Origin: Marinilactibacillus sp. Marseille-P9653
GTDB taxonomy: Bacteria > Bacillota > Bacilli > Lactobacillales > Carnobacteriaceae_A
DNA: 64,000 nt
Assembly (NCBI RefSeq): GCF_916618885.1
Contig: NZ_CAKAKH010000001.1
Location: forward strand, 1,785,005-1,849,004
Reading direction: 5' to 3'
Shown: positions 56,278 through 64,000 of the stretch, in pieces
How positions within the stretch are numbered: the first letter of the stretch is position 1
Layout of the letters: every line of letters begins with the position of its first letter
The notes under the pieces: model-generated
Databases searched by the model: none
What the model was told of the DNA's origin: nothing
What the model saw: the letters and a program-made list of their open reading frames with translations, nothing else
Position numbers and translations under genes: made by a program

Positions 56278-59070
56278 TTATTCTTGTTCTTCTTTTTCTT
56301 CAAATAATTCTGGGAAGTGTTCTTCACAGATATGGTGACATCTAGGACAAAGTTTGCCGACTCCTTCAATTTCCACAAGTTCATTAGAAGTGATTCGACA
56401 TCTTTCACAAACCTCGCCTTCCATATGCTGAACTCGAACTGAAAGCCCTTCGAAGTCTAATATAGAGGAATCTTTTGGTTTTTCAGAAAGTGGTTTAACC
56501 GTAACATTTGAAGCAATTAGAATCTGGCGCAGATTAGTATCTAGTGATTCCAATAACGTTTGAACATCATCTGATACGTAAAGCGTCGTATCTGCTTCAA
56601 AATCCTTACCAATCACTTTGTTTTCACGCGCGACTTCATTCGCTTTAAGGATATGGTCTCTTAATCGCATAAACTGATCCCATTTTTCTACAAGTGCTTC
56701 TGATTGCTCGTATGTTTCTACTTGAGGCATTTCAGTTAATTGAGCATACGCTTCATCTTCTTCTAAATATGTCCAAATCTCTTCTGCAGTATGCGGAAGA
56801 ATAGGTGTCAACAGCTTAGTCAATTTCACGATTACTTGATAGAAAACAGATTGCATGGCTCTTCTAGAATGCGCATCTGGAGCATCAATATAAAGCACAT
56901 CTTTTGCAAAGTTTACGTAGAAGTTTGACATATCAACCGTACAGAATTGATTGATTTCTTTGTAAATTTCAGAGAAGTTGTAAGCTTCATAAGCATTTAA
57001 AACATTTTCAACAGTACGATTCAAACGGTTCATCATGTACTGATCAACAGTTCTTAATTCTTCATAAGGTACATTGTTTTCAGCATACGAGAAGTCTTCT
57101 GTATTTTGAATCAAGAAACGAATGGTATTTCTGATTTTACGGTATACTTCTGATACTTGTTTCAAGATATCCATACTTACACGCACATCAGCTTGAGAAT
57201 CGACACTAGAAACCCATAAACGAATAATATCTGCACCCATTTGTTTGATGACTTTGTTTGGAAGGATCGTATTTCCGAGTGATTTACTCATTTTACGTCC
57301 ATCCCCATCTAAAACAAATCCTTGAGATAAAACAGATTTATATGGCGCTTCACCATTGATAGCTACACTTGTTGTCAAACTCGAATTAAACCATCCACGG
57401 TACTGATCTGAACCTTCAAGATACATATCAGCTGGGAAAGATAGGTTATCTCTTGTTTTTAGAACTGCTTGATGAGAAGATCCCGAATCGAACCAAACAT
57501 CCATGATATCTGTTTCTTTAGTGAATAAACCGTTTGGACTAGAAGGAGATTCAAATCCTTCTGGAAGCAAGTCTTTTGCTTCACGTTCAAACCAAACGTT
57601 AGATCCATGTTCAGCAAATAAGTCAGATACACGGGCAATAGTTTCAGGTGTAATGATTGCATCTCCATTTTCAGCATAGAAGATCGGTAAAGGAACACCC
57701 CAGGCACGCTGACGTGAAATCACCCAGTCTCCTCTATCTCTTACCATGTTGTAGAGTCTTTGCATTCCCCAAGGCTGAAGCCAGTCTACTTCTTGAACAG
57801 CTTGTAGAATATCTTCACGGAAATCTTTGATGGAAGCAAACCATTGTGGTGTTGCTCGGAAGATAACCGGTTTTTTTGTTCTCCAGTCATGTGGATAGCT
57901 GTGTGTGAAGAAATCCATTTTAAGCAAAGCATCTTTCTCTTTTAACCACTCTGTGATGATTTTATTTGCATCATCATAAAACGTTCCTTCTAGACCTGGA
58001 GCTTCATCTGTAAAGCACCCTCTTCCGTCTACTGGTGAAAGGACTTTAAGGCCATATTGCTGAGCGGCAATAAAGTCATCTTCTCCGTGTCCAGGTGCTG
58101 TATGAACTAAACCAGTACCACTGTCTAAAGTTACATGGTCTCCCATAATCACTAACGAATCACGGTCATAGAATGGATGTTTTGTTGTTAATCGGTCCAA
58201 ATCCGATCCTTTAACTTCTTTGATTAGTTCAATTTTTTCCCAGCCAAGTATTTCTGCTACTTCTTCAGCCATTTTAGAAGCGACTACGTATTTACGTCCA
58301 TCGGCTTCTAGTACAGCATAATCAAATTCAGGGTTTACAGCAATGGCTAAGTTTGCAGGCAATGTCCAAGGGGTTGTTGTCCAGATAATTAAAGAAGTAT
58401 CTTGTTCCAGAATACCTTTTCCGTCATTAACTTCAAACGCCACATAAATATTAGCCGAACGAACATCGTGATACTCGATTTCAGCCTCAGCTAAAGCAGA
58501 CTCACTAGATGGAGACCAATAAATCGGTTTTAACCCTCTATAGATGTAGCCTTTTTCTGCCATTTTACCGAATACTTTGATTTGTTCTGATTCGTAATCT
58601 TTTGTAAGGGTCACGTATGGATTATCCCACTCCCCAGCAACACCTAATCGTTTAAAGTCTTCACGTTGTTTATCGACTTGTTCCCAAGCATACTCTTCAC
58701 AAAGCTTTCTGAATTCGGCAACAGACATTGATTTACGATCAACACCTGCATTTGTTAAAGCTTGCTCAATAGGTAAACCATGTGTATCCCATCCTGGAAC
58801 ATATGGTGCACGGAATCCAGACATAGATTTGTAGCGAACGATAATGTCTTTTGAAACTTTGTTTAATGCATGGCCCATATGAATATTCCCATTTGCATAA
58901 GGAGGTCCATCATGTAATATAAATGTTGGTTTGTTCTGGTTTAATTCTTGTCTATTTGCATAAATATTGTTTTCTTCCCATTCTGCTTGACGATCCGGTT
59001 CTTTGTTTGGGAGTCCAGCACGCATTGGGAATGCTGTCTTCAATAAATTCAGAGTTTCTTTTACTTCCAT
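56278..59070 (-). CDS. ileS: Isoleucyl-tRNA synthetase
   Basis: Class I synthetase of 930 residues charging tRNA-Ile and editing Val. HIGH motif is in [19 protein letters not shown] in [10 protein letters not shown], editing domain includes [12 protein letters not shown], and the C-terminal zinc knuckle is CERCR...CPRCH. GAGG precedes the ATG. Its T-box leader lies about 1.1 kb upstream because an IS30-family element is inserted between them; the reading frame itself is undamaged and complete. Expression may now come from read-through of the element and from a hybrid promoter at the IS end. Confidence 0.97.
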   Translation of the reverse strand: MEVKETLNLLKTAFPMRAGLPNKEPDRQAEWEENNIYANRQELNQNKPTFILHDGPPYANGNIHMGHALNKVSKDIIVRYKSMSGFRAPYVPGWDTHGLPIEQALTNAGVDRKSMSVAEFRKLCEEYAWEQVDKQREDFKRLGVAGEWDNPYVTLTKDYESEQIKVFGKMAEKGYIYRGLKPIYWSPSSESALAEAEIEYHDVRSANIYVAFEVNDGKGILEQDTSLIIWTTTPWTLPANLAIAVNPEFDYAVLEADGRKYVVASKMAEEVAEILGWEKIELIKEVKGSDLDRLTTKHPFYDRDSLVIMGDHVTLDSGTGLVHTAPGHGEDDFIAAQQYGLKVLSPVDGRGCFTDEAPGLEGTFYDDANKIITEWLKEKDALLKMDFFTHSYPHDWRTKKPVIFRATPQWFASIKDFREDILQAVQEVDWLQPWGMQRLYNMVRDRGDWVISRQRAWGVPLPIFYAENGDAIITPETIARVSDLFAEHGSNVWFEREAKDLLPEGFESPSSPNGLFTKETDIMDVWFDSGSSHQAVLKTRDNLSFPADMYLEGSDQYRGWFNSSLTTSVAINGEAPYKSVLSQGFVLDGDGRKMSKSLGNTILPNKVIKQMGADIIRLWVSSVDSQADVRVSMDILKQVSEVYRKIRNTIRFLIQNTEDFSYAENNVPYEELRTVDQYMMNRLNRTVENVLNAYEAYNFSEIYKEINQFCTVDMSNFYVNFAKDVLYIDAPDAHSRRAMQSVFYQVIVKLTKLLTPILPHTAEEIWTYLEEDEAYAQLTEMPQVETYEQSEALVEKWDQFMRLRDHILKANEVARENKVIGKDFEADTTLYVSDDVQTLLESLDTNLRQILIASNVTVKPLSEKPKDSSILDFEGLSVRVQHMEGEVCERCRITSNELVEIEGVGKLCPRCHHICEEHFPELFEEKEEQE

Positions 59071-59090
59071 ATTTTGCAGCCTCTTTTACT

Positions 59091-59118
59091 TTTATTTTTT
59101 GAAAATTCCATTTGTCAA
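59091..59118 (-). promoter_or_regulatory. Possible hybrid promoter: IS end -35 plus chromosomal -10, reading into ileS
   Basis: The IS terminal repeat next to ileS carries outward-facing TTGACA (59113-59118). In the flanking DNA AATAAA stands at 16 bp (59091-59096) and TAAAAG at 18 bp. Initiation near 59084 would give a very short leader that still contains the ileS ribosome binding site. Seen as sequence; activity is inference. Confidence 0.4.
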
Positions 59119-59131
59119 ATTAAGTTAGACA
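59112..59131. repeat. IS30 left terminal inverted repeat
   Basis: TTGTCAAATTAAGTTAGACA, pairing with 60144-60163. It begins three bases before the transposase stop codon. Confidence 0.8.
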
Positions 59132-60074
59132 GTTCTTGTCCATCAATGTGTCTCAAAAATACTTCTAATGGTGTATGGTAGTTCAAAGATTTTCTTGGAA
59201 TATGGTTCCTATTTGAAGCGATATTTGAAACAAATGATTGATCTACTTGATTGAAGTCCATTTCTTTAGGGAGACCATCTTTTCGGAGTAGACCGTTAGA
59301 ATGTTCATTTAAAGCTCGTTGGGAGGGTGTCCCTGGATCCGCAAAGTAAATCGCTATATCCTGTTGATTACTAATGGATTTCCAGTTAGAAAATTCTTTT
59401 CCACAATCAAACGTGATAGATTTGAAGAGATTTCTTGGAATAGTCTTGAACCAATTATTTACCGCAGCTTCGATATCACGTGCCTTGCGCCCGTCGGGCT
59501 TCAAAGTAATAATGACTTTTGATAATCGTTCGACTAATGTGATCACAGCACTTTTATGATGAACCCCAACGATTGTGTCACCTTCTAGGTGACCAAATTC
59601 TTTTGTAAAATGAGGATAATCATCTAGCCGTTCGGAAATGTTTCTTTTGAATGCTTGCTTACCGCGTCTTTCCTTATGACCATTTGGTTTGCGCTTTCCT
59701 TTCATCGGAAGCGTTGCTTGATCAAAAAGTCCCTGTTTGAACTGTCGATACAAGGTACGTACAGAGCAAGCGATGGGCTTCTCTGCACGCCCTATAATGA
59801 CATCGGGTGTCCATCCTTGAGCAACCATCTTTTGAATGTAAGATTTTTGATCTTGCGGTAAACAAATAGAGCGTCTCCCGCACCGTTGTTTATTTTCTTT
59901 GTACTGTTTGAAATAATCAAGCGCAGTACATCCTTTCCTTAGGAAAGTAATGACTTTGTGAATCGTTTGACGCGACCGATGGAGGTAGGTCGAGATCTTC
60001 AAGACAGATATATTCTGGTGGAAATAGGCTTCTATCATTACAAGTTCTTCCGTGGTAAGATGGGTGTAGGTCAT
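59115..60074 (-). CDS. IS30 family transposase
   Basis: 319-residue transposase, apparently intact. The N-terminal helix-turn-helix starts with YTHLTTEELVMIEAYFHQN and has RSRQTIHKVI. The DDE catalytic residues are in HLEGDTIVG (first Asp), ITFDCGKEF (second Asp) and NEHSNGLLR (Glu). AGGAG precedes the ATG by 9 bases. The ATG lies inside the arm of a 10-bp inverted repeat (60070-60079 with 60125-60134) expected to block translation of read-through RNA. The stop codon overlaps the terminal repeat. Confidence 0.96.
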   Translation of the reverse strand: MTYTHLTTEELVMIEAYFHQNISVLKISTYLHRSRQTIHKVITFLRKGCTALDYFKQYKENKQRCGRRSICLPQDQKSYIQKMVAQGWTPDVIIGRAEKPIACSVRTLYRQFKQGLFDQATLPMKGKRKPNGHKERRGKQAFKRNISERLDDYPHFTKEFGHLEGDTIVGVHHKSAVITLVERLSKVIITLKPDGRKARDIEAAVNNWFKTIPRNLFKSITFDCGKEFSNWKSISNQQDIAIYFADPGTPSQRALNEHSNGLLRKDGLPKEMDFNQVDQSFVSNIASNRNHIPRKSLNYHTPLEVFLRHIDGQELSNLI

Positions 60075-60134
60075 TCGTGATCACTCCTATGTTTTCTTTG
60101 GTCGGAAATACATTTTGAGTGTACCACGAATGAC
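60070..60134 (-). promoter_or_regulatory. Start-codon-sequestering inverted repeat and IS promoter
   Basis: On the minus strand GTCATTCGTG (60125-60134) pairs with CACGAATGAC (60070-60079), which includes the transposase ATG. A candidate -10 TACACT (60118-60123, TGG-extended) lies between the arms, so RNA made from it lacks the first arm while RNA entering from outside contains both. Confidence 0.55.
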
Positions 60135-60143
60135 TTTTTTAGT

Positions 60144-60163
60144 TGTCTAGCTTAATTTTACAA
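60144..60163. repeat. IS30 right terminal inverted repeat
   Basis: TGTCTAGCTTAATTTTACAA; its complement TTGTAAAATTAAGCTAGACA matches the left repeat at 18 of 20 positions. It lies about 7 bases from the T run of the ileS T-box terminator. Confidence 0.8.
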
Positions 60164-60169
60164 TCGGCG

Positions 60170-60418
60170 AAATAAAAAGACCCCATCCCTAAAAAAGGAC
60201 GAAGTCTTCGTGGTACCACCTTACTTTAGAAACATAGACACCCTTATTTAAGGTAAATTATCCAGTTTCTCTCTTCTCTTTAACGCAGAGCTACGTTTTT
60301 AACTACTAAATTTCATTAAAAAAGCTACTGAATGATTACAAGTTGAAATTGACTTGCCAACATCGCACCACCGTTGGCTCTCTGAAAAGTGTTTCAACTT
60401 ATATAATTTCAGTAATCG
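60170..60418 (-). promoter_or_regulatory. T-box riboswitch of ileS, separated from ileS by the IS
   Basis: On the minus strand the T-box AAGGTGGTACCACG is followed by a 13-bp terminator stem (AAGACTTCGTCCT with AGGGATGGGGTCTT, with G-U pairs) and a T run. Stem I has helices TACTGAA/TTCAGTA and AAGTTG/CAACTT flanking a loop with the Ile specifier ATC at 60334-60336. No promoter of its own is convincing; the 5' end abuts divIVA without a terminator, so transcripts may come from the division cluster. Confidence 0.92.
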
Positions 60419-60429
60419 CTACTATTCAT

Positions 60430-61098
60430 TTATACGTTTGGCAATTCCACAGCAGGTGTCATGCCTTCTTCGTAATTTTGATTTTCAGATTCATCTGATT
60501 CTACTACATCCGATGTAGGTTCGATTTCTTCTGATTCATCTTTTTGATCAAGTTCTGTTTTCACTTCGTTCAATGTATGTGTTTCTGGTTTCTCTGAAAT
60601 AGGTGCTTGTAAAATATCATCCCATTCATCTTTCTTTACTAGCTCAAGTTGCGATTCAATCATAAGTTGAAGTCTTTGGCGAAAAATACGACTTTGCTTG
60701 CGCAAAGCTTCTGTTTCTTCTTCGATTTTACGGGCTTTACCAACAGCTTCTTTCAGTAGTTGATCTGCATGATTTTCAGCATCTTGACGAACTTTGGAAG
60801 CTTTGTTTTCTGCTTCTTTAGAAATCATATCTGCTTCTTTTTCAGAATTCACTTTCAAACGATCAGCAGCATCTTGTGCAACAATAATCGACTTATTAAG
60901 TGAATCTTGCATTTGATCGTAACTTGCTAATTTTTCTTCAGCAAATTCCAATTTCTTTTCAGTTTCCTTTTTTTGTTTCAATAACAATTCATAATCTTTG
61001 ATGATTTGATCCAGATAATCGTTTACTTGATCCTGATCGTACCCTCTCATCTTAACAGAAAATTCTTTGTTATGTATGTCCATAGGTGTTAATGCCAT
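60430..61098 (-). CDS. divIVA: Cell division/polarity protein DivIVA
   Basis: 222-residue curvature-sensing coiled-coil protein. The N-terminal lipid-binding domain begins MALTPMDIHNKEFSVKMRGYDQDQVNDYLD, followed by a long coiled coil to about residue 165. The acidic C-terminal tail (about residues 170-222) is low complexity. In Firmicutes it marks poles and septa and recruits Min and other factors. The order ftsZ-sepF-ylmG-ylmH-divIVA-ileS is conserved. Confidence 0.95.
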   Translation of the reverse strand: MALTPMDIHNKEFSVKMRGYDQDQVNDYLDQIIKDYELLLKQKKETEKKLEFAEEKLASYDQMQDSLNKSIIVAQDAADRLKVNSEKEADMISKEAENKASKVRQDAENHADQLLKEAVGKARKIEEETEALRKQSRIFRQRLQLMIESQLELVKKDEWDDILQAPISEKPETHTLNEVKTELDQKDESEEIEPTSDVVESDESENQNYEEGMTPAVELPNV

Positions 61099-61184
61099 GA
61101 TCGAATTCCTCCGTTACCTTTTTTTGAGCAGTTTGATTCCTGTTTTTTTCCAGTATAAATAATAATCCGTCCTTAGACAAGACC

Positions 61185-61970
61185 TTATTGATTTCTATCC
61201 AGAATATCAAGTTCCAATCTGATTTTTTCTTTACGTGTTTTACCTTCAATGGATTTCAATTTGATTCTTCCGAACCCTCTAATAGAAATAACATCTGATA
61301 TTCCTAAAGAAATATCCGGTCTAGAAATTTCATTCCAGTTGACTTTCACTTTGTTTGAACTAATCAATTCTTTCGACTTTTGTCTAGACAGATTGAATGC
61401 AGCTGCAAGGACAACATCTATTCTTAATGAAGAAGCAATGACACTGTGACTATCCCACTTATCTCTCGGCAGGATAATTTCAGTGTATGACTTTTCTTCC
61501 AGATGAACCTTTATTTTACCAATACTTTCAATTTGTGAAAGTAAGTATGGCAGCATCGGTTGATCCATAAAGAACTGCCATGTTTCTCCATCGGTTATAA
61601 TGTCTCCAAGAGTTTCTCGGTTAATTCCAGCTCCAGTAAGCGTTCCAAGTATACTCCCATGTGATAGAGTCGCAAACTTGGTTGGATAATTGATTTCACA
61701 GATTGTGATATTGTAGTCTTGTTGCTCGGGTTCAAAATAAGGCGGAGACAGAAAGAGTCTTTTTCTTTCTGCATCTTCATATCCTCCAAAGTAATGCAAA
61801 GATATCTCAGTACTCTGCCCTACGACTGATTCAACAATATACTGCTGTCTCGGATCCAAAAATGGTGTCAGATAAGGCGTATACTGTTCTTCCACTTGAT
61901 TAGTCCAATCCATGACTGTATCAATGAAATTCTGTTCGTCTTTTCTAAAATGCTGGTATACATTATCCAT
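61185..61970 (-). CDS. ylmH: YlmH, S4 domain RNA-binding protein
   Basis: 261-residue protein with a C-terminal S4 domain (IDVVLAAAFNLSRQKSKELISSNKVKVNWN, about residues 180-245). The N-terminal part has the family YLTPFLDPRQQYIVESV and the middle GAGINRETLGDIITDG. In B. subtilis it is linked to ribosome quality control (binding the P-site tRNA on stalled 50S subunits). It sits in the division cluster 12 bases after ylmG. Confidence 0.93.
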   Translation of the reverse strand: MDNVYQHFRKDEQNFIDTVMDWTNQVEEQYTPYLTPFLDPRQQYIVESVVGQSTEISLHYFGGYEDAERKRLFLSPPYFEPEQQDYNITICEINYPTKFATLSHGSILGTLTGAGINRETLGDIITDGETWQFFMDQPMLPYLLSQIESIGKIKVHLEEKSYTEIILPRDKWDSHSVIASSLRIDVVLAAAFNLSRQKSKELISSNKVKVNWNEISRPDISLGISDVISIRGFGRIKLKSIEGKTRKEKIRLELDILDRNQ

Positions 61971-61982
61971 TAGCCTTCAACC

Positions 61983-62288
61983 TCACACTAATCCGATTTG
62001 ATTGAAAAGATTCAAAATGATTTGAAAAACGGGTGTAATCCCCATTCTGATAAACGAAAGAGCAAAAAGCGCAACGATCCCTGCAAGACTGATCATTCCG
62101 ATTGGCGGTACAAACCGTCTAAAGAATCCTACATAAGGTTCACAAATTCTGATTAAAATTCTTCCAATACTAGACTGATACGCTCCTGGAATCCAAGACA
62201 TTAAAAAGTAGACGAGGATCAACATTCTATAAATATCGACCGCTCTCAGTGAAATGTCGTGTAAAAATTGTATAACTTGATATACCAT
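61983..62288 (-). CDS. ylmG: YggT family membrane protein (YlmG)
   Basis: 101-residue membrane protein with two hydrophobic segments (about 16-35 and 62-85). It has the family signatures YRMLILVYFLMSWIPGAY and RICEPYVGFFRRFVPPIG. Role is unclear; in Streptococcus and plastids it affects division or nucleoid distribution. Gap to sepF upstream is 21 bases. Confidence 0.93.
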   Translation of the reverse strand: MVYQVIQFLHDISLRAVDIYRMLILVYFLMSWIPGAYQSSIGRILIRICEPYVGFFRRFVPPIGMISLAGIVALFALSFIRMGITPVFQIILNLFNQIGLV

Positions 62289-62309
62289 AAAATACGTTCT
62301 CCGTTTCCG

Positions 62310-62798
62310 TTAGAAATCCTGGTTTTTTAAAGCTTGTAACTCAGCTCCATCTAATTCAACAGAATTCGGAGTACAAACAAAAATTTCATCGCCGATTCTT
62401 TCAATATCACCTTTAATTGCATAGGTCGTACCCATTAAGAAATCAATCACTTTTTTAGCCTGATCTTTTTCCATTCTTCTGAAATTCAAAATCACAGACT
62501 GATTATTTAATAGAATATCCGCCACACTTTGAACTTCAGAGTATGTGCGAGGTTCCATCACATTGATACGTGGCTTTTTATTCGCCTGCTGATGATTGAT
62601 TGCTACAATGTTTTGACTCTGTGCAGGTGCTGCAGATTTACGGATTGGTTGAGTTTTAGCTACGACAGTTTTTTCTACTTTAGGCGCTGGCTTTTCTCTG
62701 ACCTGTTTTGGTGCGCTTTTCTTCTCAGTTATTTCTTCTATCTCCTCAGAATCTTCTTCTAAAAAGAAAAAATTGTTTAACCGATCTTTGATCCCCAT
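62310..62798 (-). CDS. sepF: Cell division protein SepF
   Basis: 162-residue membrane-binding FtsZ partner. The N-terminal amphipathic helix (MGIKDRLNNFFFLEED) targets the membrane, a variable Pro/Lys/Gln-rich linker spans about residues 25-75, and the SepF core begins at NVMEPRTYSEVQSVADILLNN and contains VILNFRRMEKDQAKKVIDFL. It ties FtsZ filaments to the membrane. It follows ftsZ by 31 bases; ylmD and ylmE, which often stand between, are absent. Confidence 0.96.
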   Translation of the reverse strand: MGIKDRLNNFFFLEEDSEEIEEITEKKSAPKQVREKPAPKVEKTVVAKTQPIRKSAAPAQSQNIVAINHQQANKKPRINVMEPRTYSEVQSVADILLNNQSVILNFRRMEKDQAKKVIDFLMGTTYAIKGDIERIGDEIFVCTPNSVELDGAELQALKNQDF

Positions 62799-62829
62799 AA
62801 TCTCGTCTCCTTTCGCAGAGAACTATTCT

Positions 62830-64000
62830 CTATCTTTTCCGTCTTCTTCTAAAAAATGGTGGTGTATCAACTTCGTCATTTGAGCTTGACTGTGATTCAG
62901 TCTCATCTCTAGAAAATAAATCTTTTTCACTATTCTCTTTAGAAGCTTCTCTAGATGCATCTAAATCAGAATTTTGACGATCTCTCTGGTTAGGTTCTTT
63001 ACGAATATCCCAGTTTCCGAAAGGATCATTTTCAGATTTTTTTTGTTGAGTCTGTTGAACATTATTTTTATTTACTGAAGCAGGTTTTTTAGTTTCTTTT
63101 TTTTCACCATTAATTCCAGTAGCAATAACTGTAACAACTACTTCATCTCCAAGTTCTTCATTGATAGAAGTCCCGAAGATAATATTGACTTCACTTGTTG
63201 CTGCTGCTGAAACAATATCTGATGCATCTTGAGCTTCAAATAATGTTAAGTCAGATCCGCCAGTGATGTTTAACAAGACATTTTCAGCGCCATCAACCGA
63301 AACTTCAAGTAGTGGAGAAGAGATGGCTTTTTTAGTTGCTTCTGCAGTTCTATTTTCCCCAGTAGCTGTACCGATACCCATCAAGGCAGAACCTTGGTTT
63401 TCCATAACGGTTTTAACGTCAGCAAAGTCCAAGTTGACATACCCTGGGTTGGTAATCAAATCAGAGATTCCTTGCACACCTTGACGCAATACATTGTCAG
63501 CTTCTCTGAAAGCTTCCATCATCGGTGTCTTTTTGTCTACAATTTCAAGTAAACGGTTGTTAGAGATTGTAACTAAGGTGTCGACGTGTTCTCTCATTAA
63601 TGCAATACCTTCTGCAGCAAAACGACCTTTTTTAGGTCCTTCAAAAGTGAACGGACGTGTAATCACACCAACAGTCAAAGCTCCTTGCTCTTTTGCAATG
63701 CGCGCCACAATTCCAGCAGCTCCAGTACCAGTTCCTCCGCCCATACCAGCAGTAACAAATACCATGTCAGCTCCACGCAAGGATTCTGCAATCGCTTCTT
63801 CACTTTCTTCAGCTGATTTTCTTCCGACTTCTGGATTAGCTCCAGCACCCAATCCTCTAGTCAATTTGGGTCCTAATTGTATTTTAGTTTCAGCACTCAT
63901 CATATCTAATGCTTGAACATCTGTATTGGCTACGATAAATTCTACGCCTTGAACGCCATCTTGGATCATTCTGTTTACAGCGTTACCTCCAGCTCCACCA
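62830..64000 (-). CDS. ftsZ: Cell division protein FtsZ (partial, 5' end outside window)
   Basis: Tubulin-like GTPase forming the Z ring; the window holds about the last 390 residues, starting in the [10 protein letters not shown] segment near the N-terminus. The GTP-binding signature GGGTGTGAA is intact, as are the T7 loop region [11 protein letters not shown] and the C-terminal linker (Lys/Gln/Asn/Ser-rich, about the last 80 residues). The C-terminal peptide [12 protein letters not shown] binds SepF, EzrA and FtsA. Only the first few dozen residues lie beyond 64000. Confidence 0.97.
   Translation of the reverse strand, partial: GGAGGNAVNRMIQDGVQGVEFIVANTDVQALDMMSAETKIQLGPKLTRGLGAGANPEVGRKSAEESEEAIAESLRGADMVFVTAGMGGGTGTGAAGIVARIAKEQGALTVGVITRPFTFEGPKKGRFAAEGIALMREHVDTLVTISNNRLLEIVDKKTPMMEAFREADNVLRQGVQGISDLITNPGYVNLDFADVKTVMENQGSALMGIGTATGENRTAEATKKAISSPLLEVSVDGAENVLLNITGGSDLTLFEAQDASDIVSAAATSEVNIIFGTSINEELGDEVVVTVIATGINGEKKETKKPASVNKNNVQQTQQKKSENDPFGNWDIRKEPNQRDRQNSDLDASREASKENSEKDLFSRDETESQSSSNDEVDTPPFFRRRRKR

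Larger units (their letters stand above)
59112..60163 (-). mobile_element. IS30-family insertion sequence
   Basis: About 1,052 bp containing one full transposase gene and ended by imperfect inverted repeats: TTGTCAAATTAAGTTAGACA at the left and, read inward, TTGTAAAATTAAGCTAGACA at the right (18 of 20 identical). Size, single gene and DDE class fit IS30. Ends are accurate to about 2 bases; a clear target duplication is not evident. It lies between the ileS T-box and ileS, with the transposase in the same direction as ileS. Confidence 0.9.

Noticed and set aside
59101-60170. Target site duplication of the IS30 element
   Set aside because: AT occurs next to both ends but not in register with the aligned inverted repeats, so I could not define a duplication.

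Overview
The window is chromosomal backbone of a low-GC Gram-positive bacterium in the Lactobacillales. Gene content and order (LiaFSR, IreB, MltG, GshAB, EzrA, SepF-YlmG-YlmH-DivIVA, MreBCD-MinCD, DUF1831 beside a cysteine desulfurase) fit Carnobacteriaceae-type organisms such as Marinilactibacillus, Alkalibacterium or Carnobacterium. This placement is inference from gene content; no rRNA is present to confirm it. mreBCD and minCD suggest a rod or short rod. Most genes lie on the minus strand. The exceptions are rnjA, a lipid kinase gene, rarA with 6S RNA and a universal stress protein gene, a free-methionine-sulfoxide reductase gene, and xpaC-telA-glsB.

Layout: 1-1.6 kb, a partial membrane protein and a Cof-type HAD phosphatase. 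2-6.2 kb, RNase J1 convergent with the cell-envelope stress system LiaFSR. 6.3-13.1 kb, greA, udk, mltG, ireB-ruvX-yrzB and T-box-controlled alaS. 13.2-17.6 kb, a YitT protein, a lipid kinase and RecD2. 17.8-22.9 kb, a thiol/sulfur cluster (mnmA, DUF1831, cysteine desulfurase, gshAB). 23.1-27.6 kb, rarA, 6S RNA, usp, ackA and ytxK. 27.9-33.7 kb, rplU-prp-rpmA, minCD, mreBCD and a cold-shock gene. 33.9-43.2 kb, radC, a HAD protein, T-box-controlled valS, tpx, thiI, a second cysteine desulfurase and ezrA. 43.4-47.9 kb, fRMsr, a lipoprotein, rpsD with an S4-type leader, an eRF1-like (baeRF) protein, a GNAT and DUF1054. 47.9-51.6 kb, a Fur-boxed siderophore ABC importer. 51.7-56.1 kb, mtnN, a small membrane protein, a NUDIX hydrolase, xpaC-telA, glsB and csp. 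56.3-64 kb, ileS, an IS30-family element, the ileS T-box, and divIVA-ylmH-ylmG-sepF-ftsZ (ftsZ cut by the window edge).

The most unusual structure is at 59.1-60.4 kb. An intact IS30-family element sits between the ileS T-box riboswitch and the ileS coding region, in the same orientation. The IS end next to ileS carries an outward consensus -35 box (TTGACA) that may form a hybrid promoter. A 10-bp inverted repeat at the other end would bury the transposase start codon in read-through transcripts from the T-box but not in transcripts from the element's own putative promoter. Together these features could explain how an essential gene tolerates the insertion and how the element stays quiet.

Other points of interest are two cysteine desulfurases each paired with a different tRNA thiolase and placed beside thiol-redox genes, a hairpin-rich rnjA leader with a possible internal terminator, perfect palindromes in front of usp and DUF1054, and an eRF1-like protein of unclear role. 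I found no CRISPR array, prophage, tRNA or rRNA gene. The rest reads as ordinary, well-spaced core genome.
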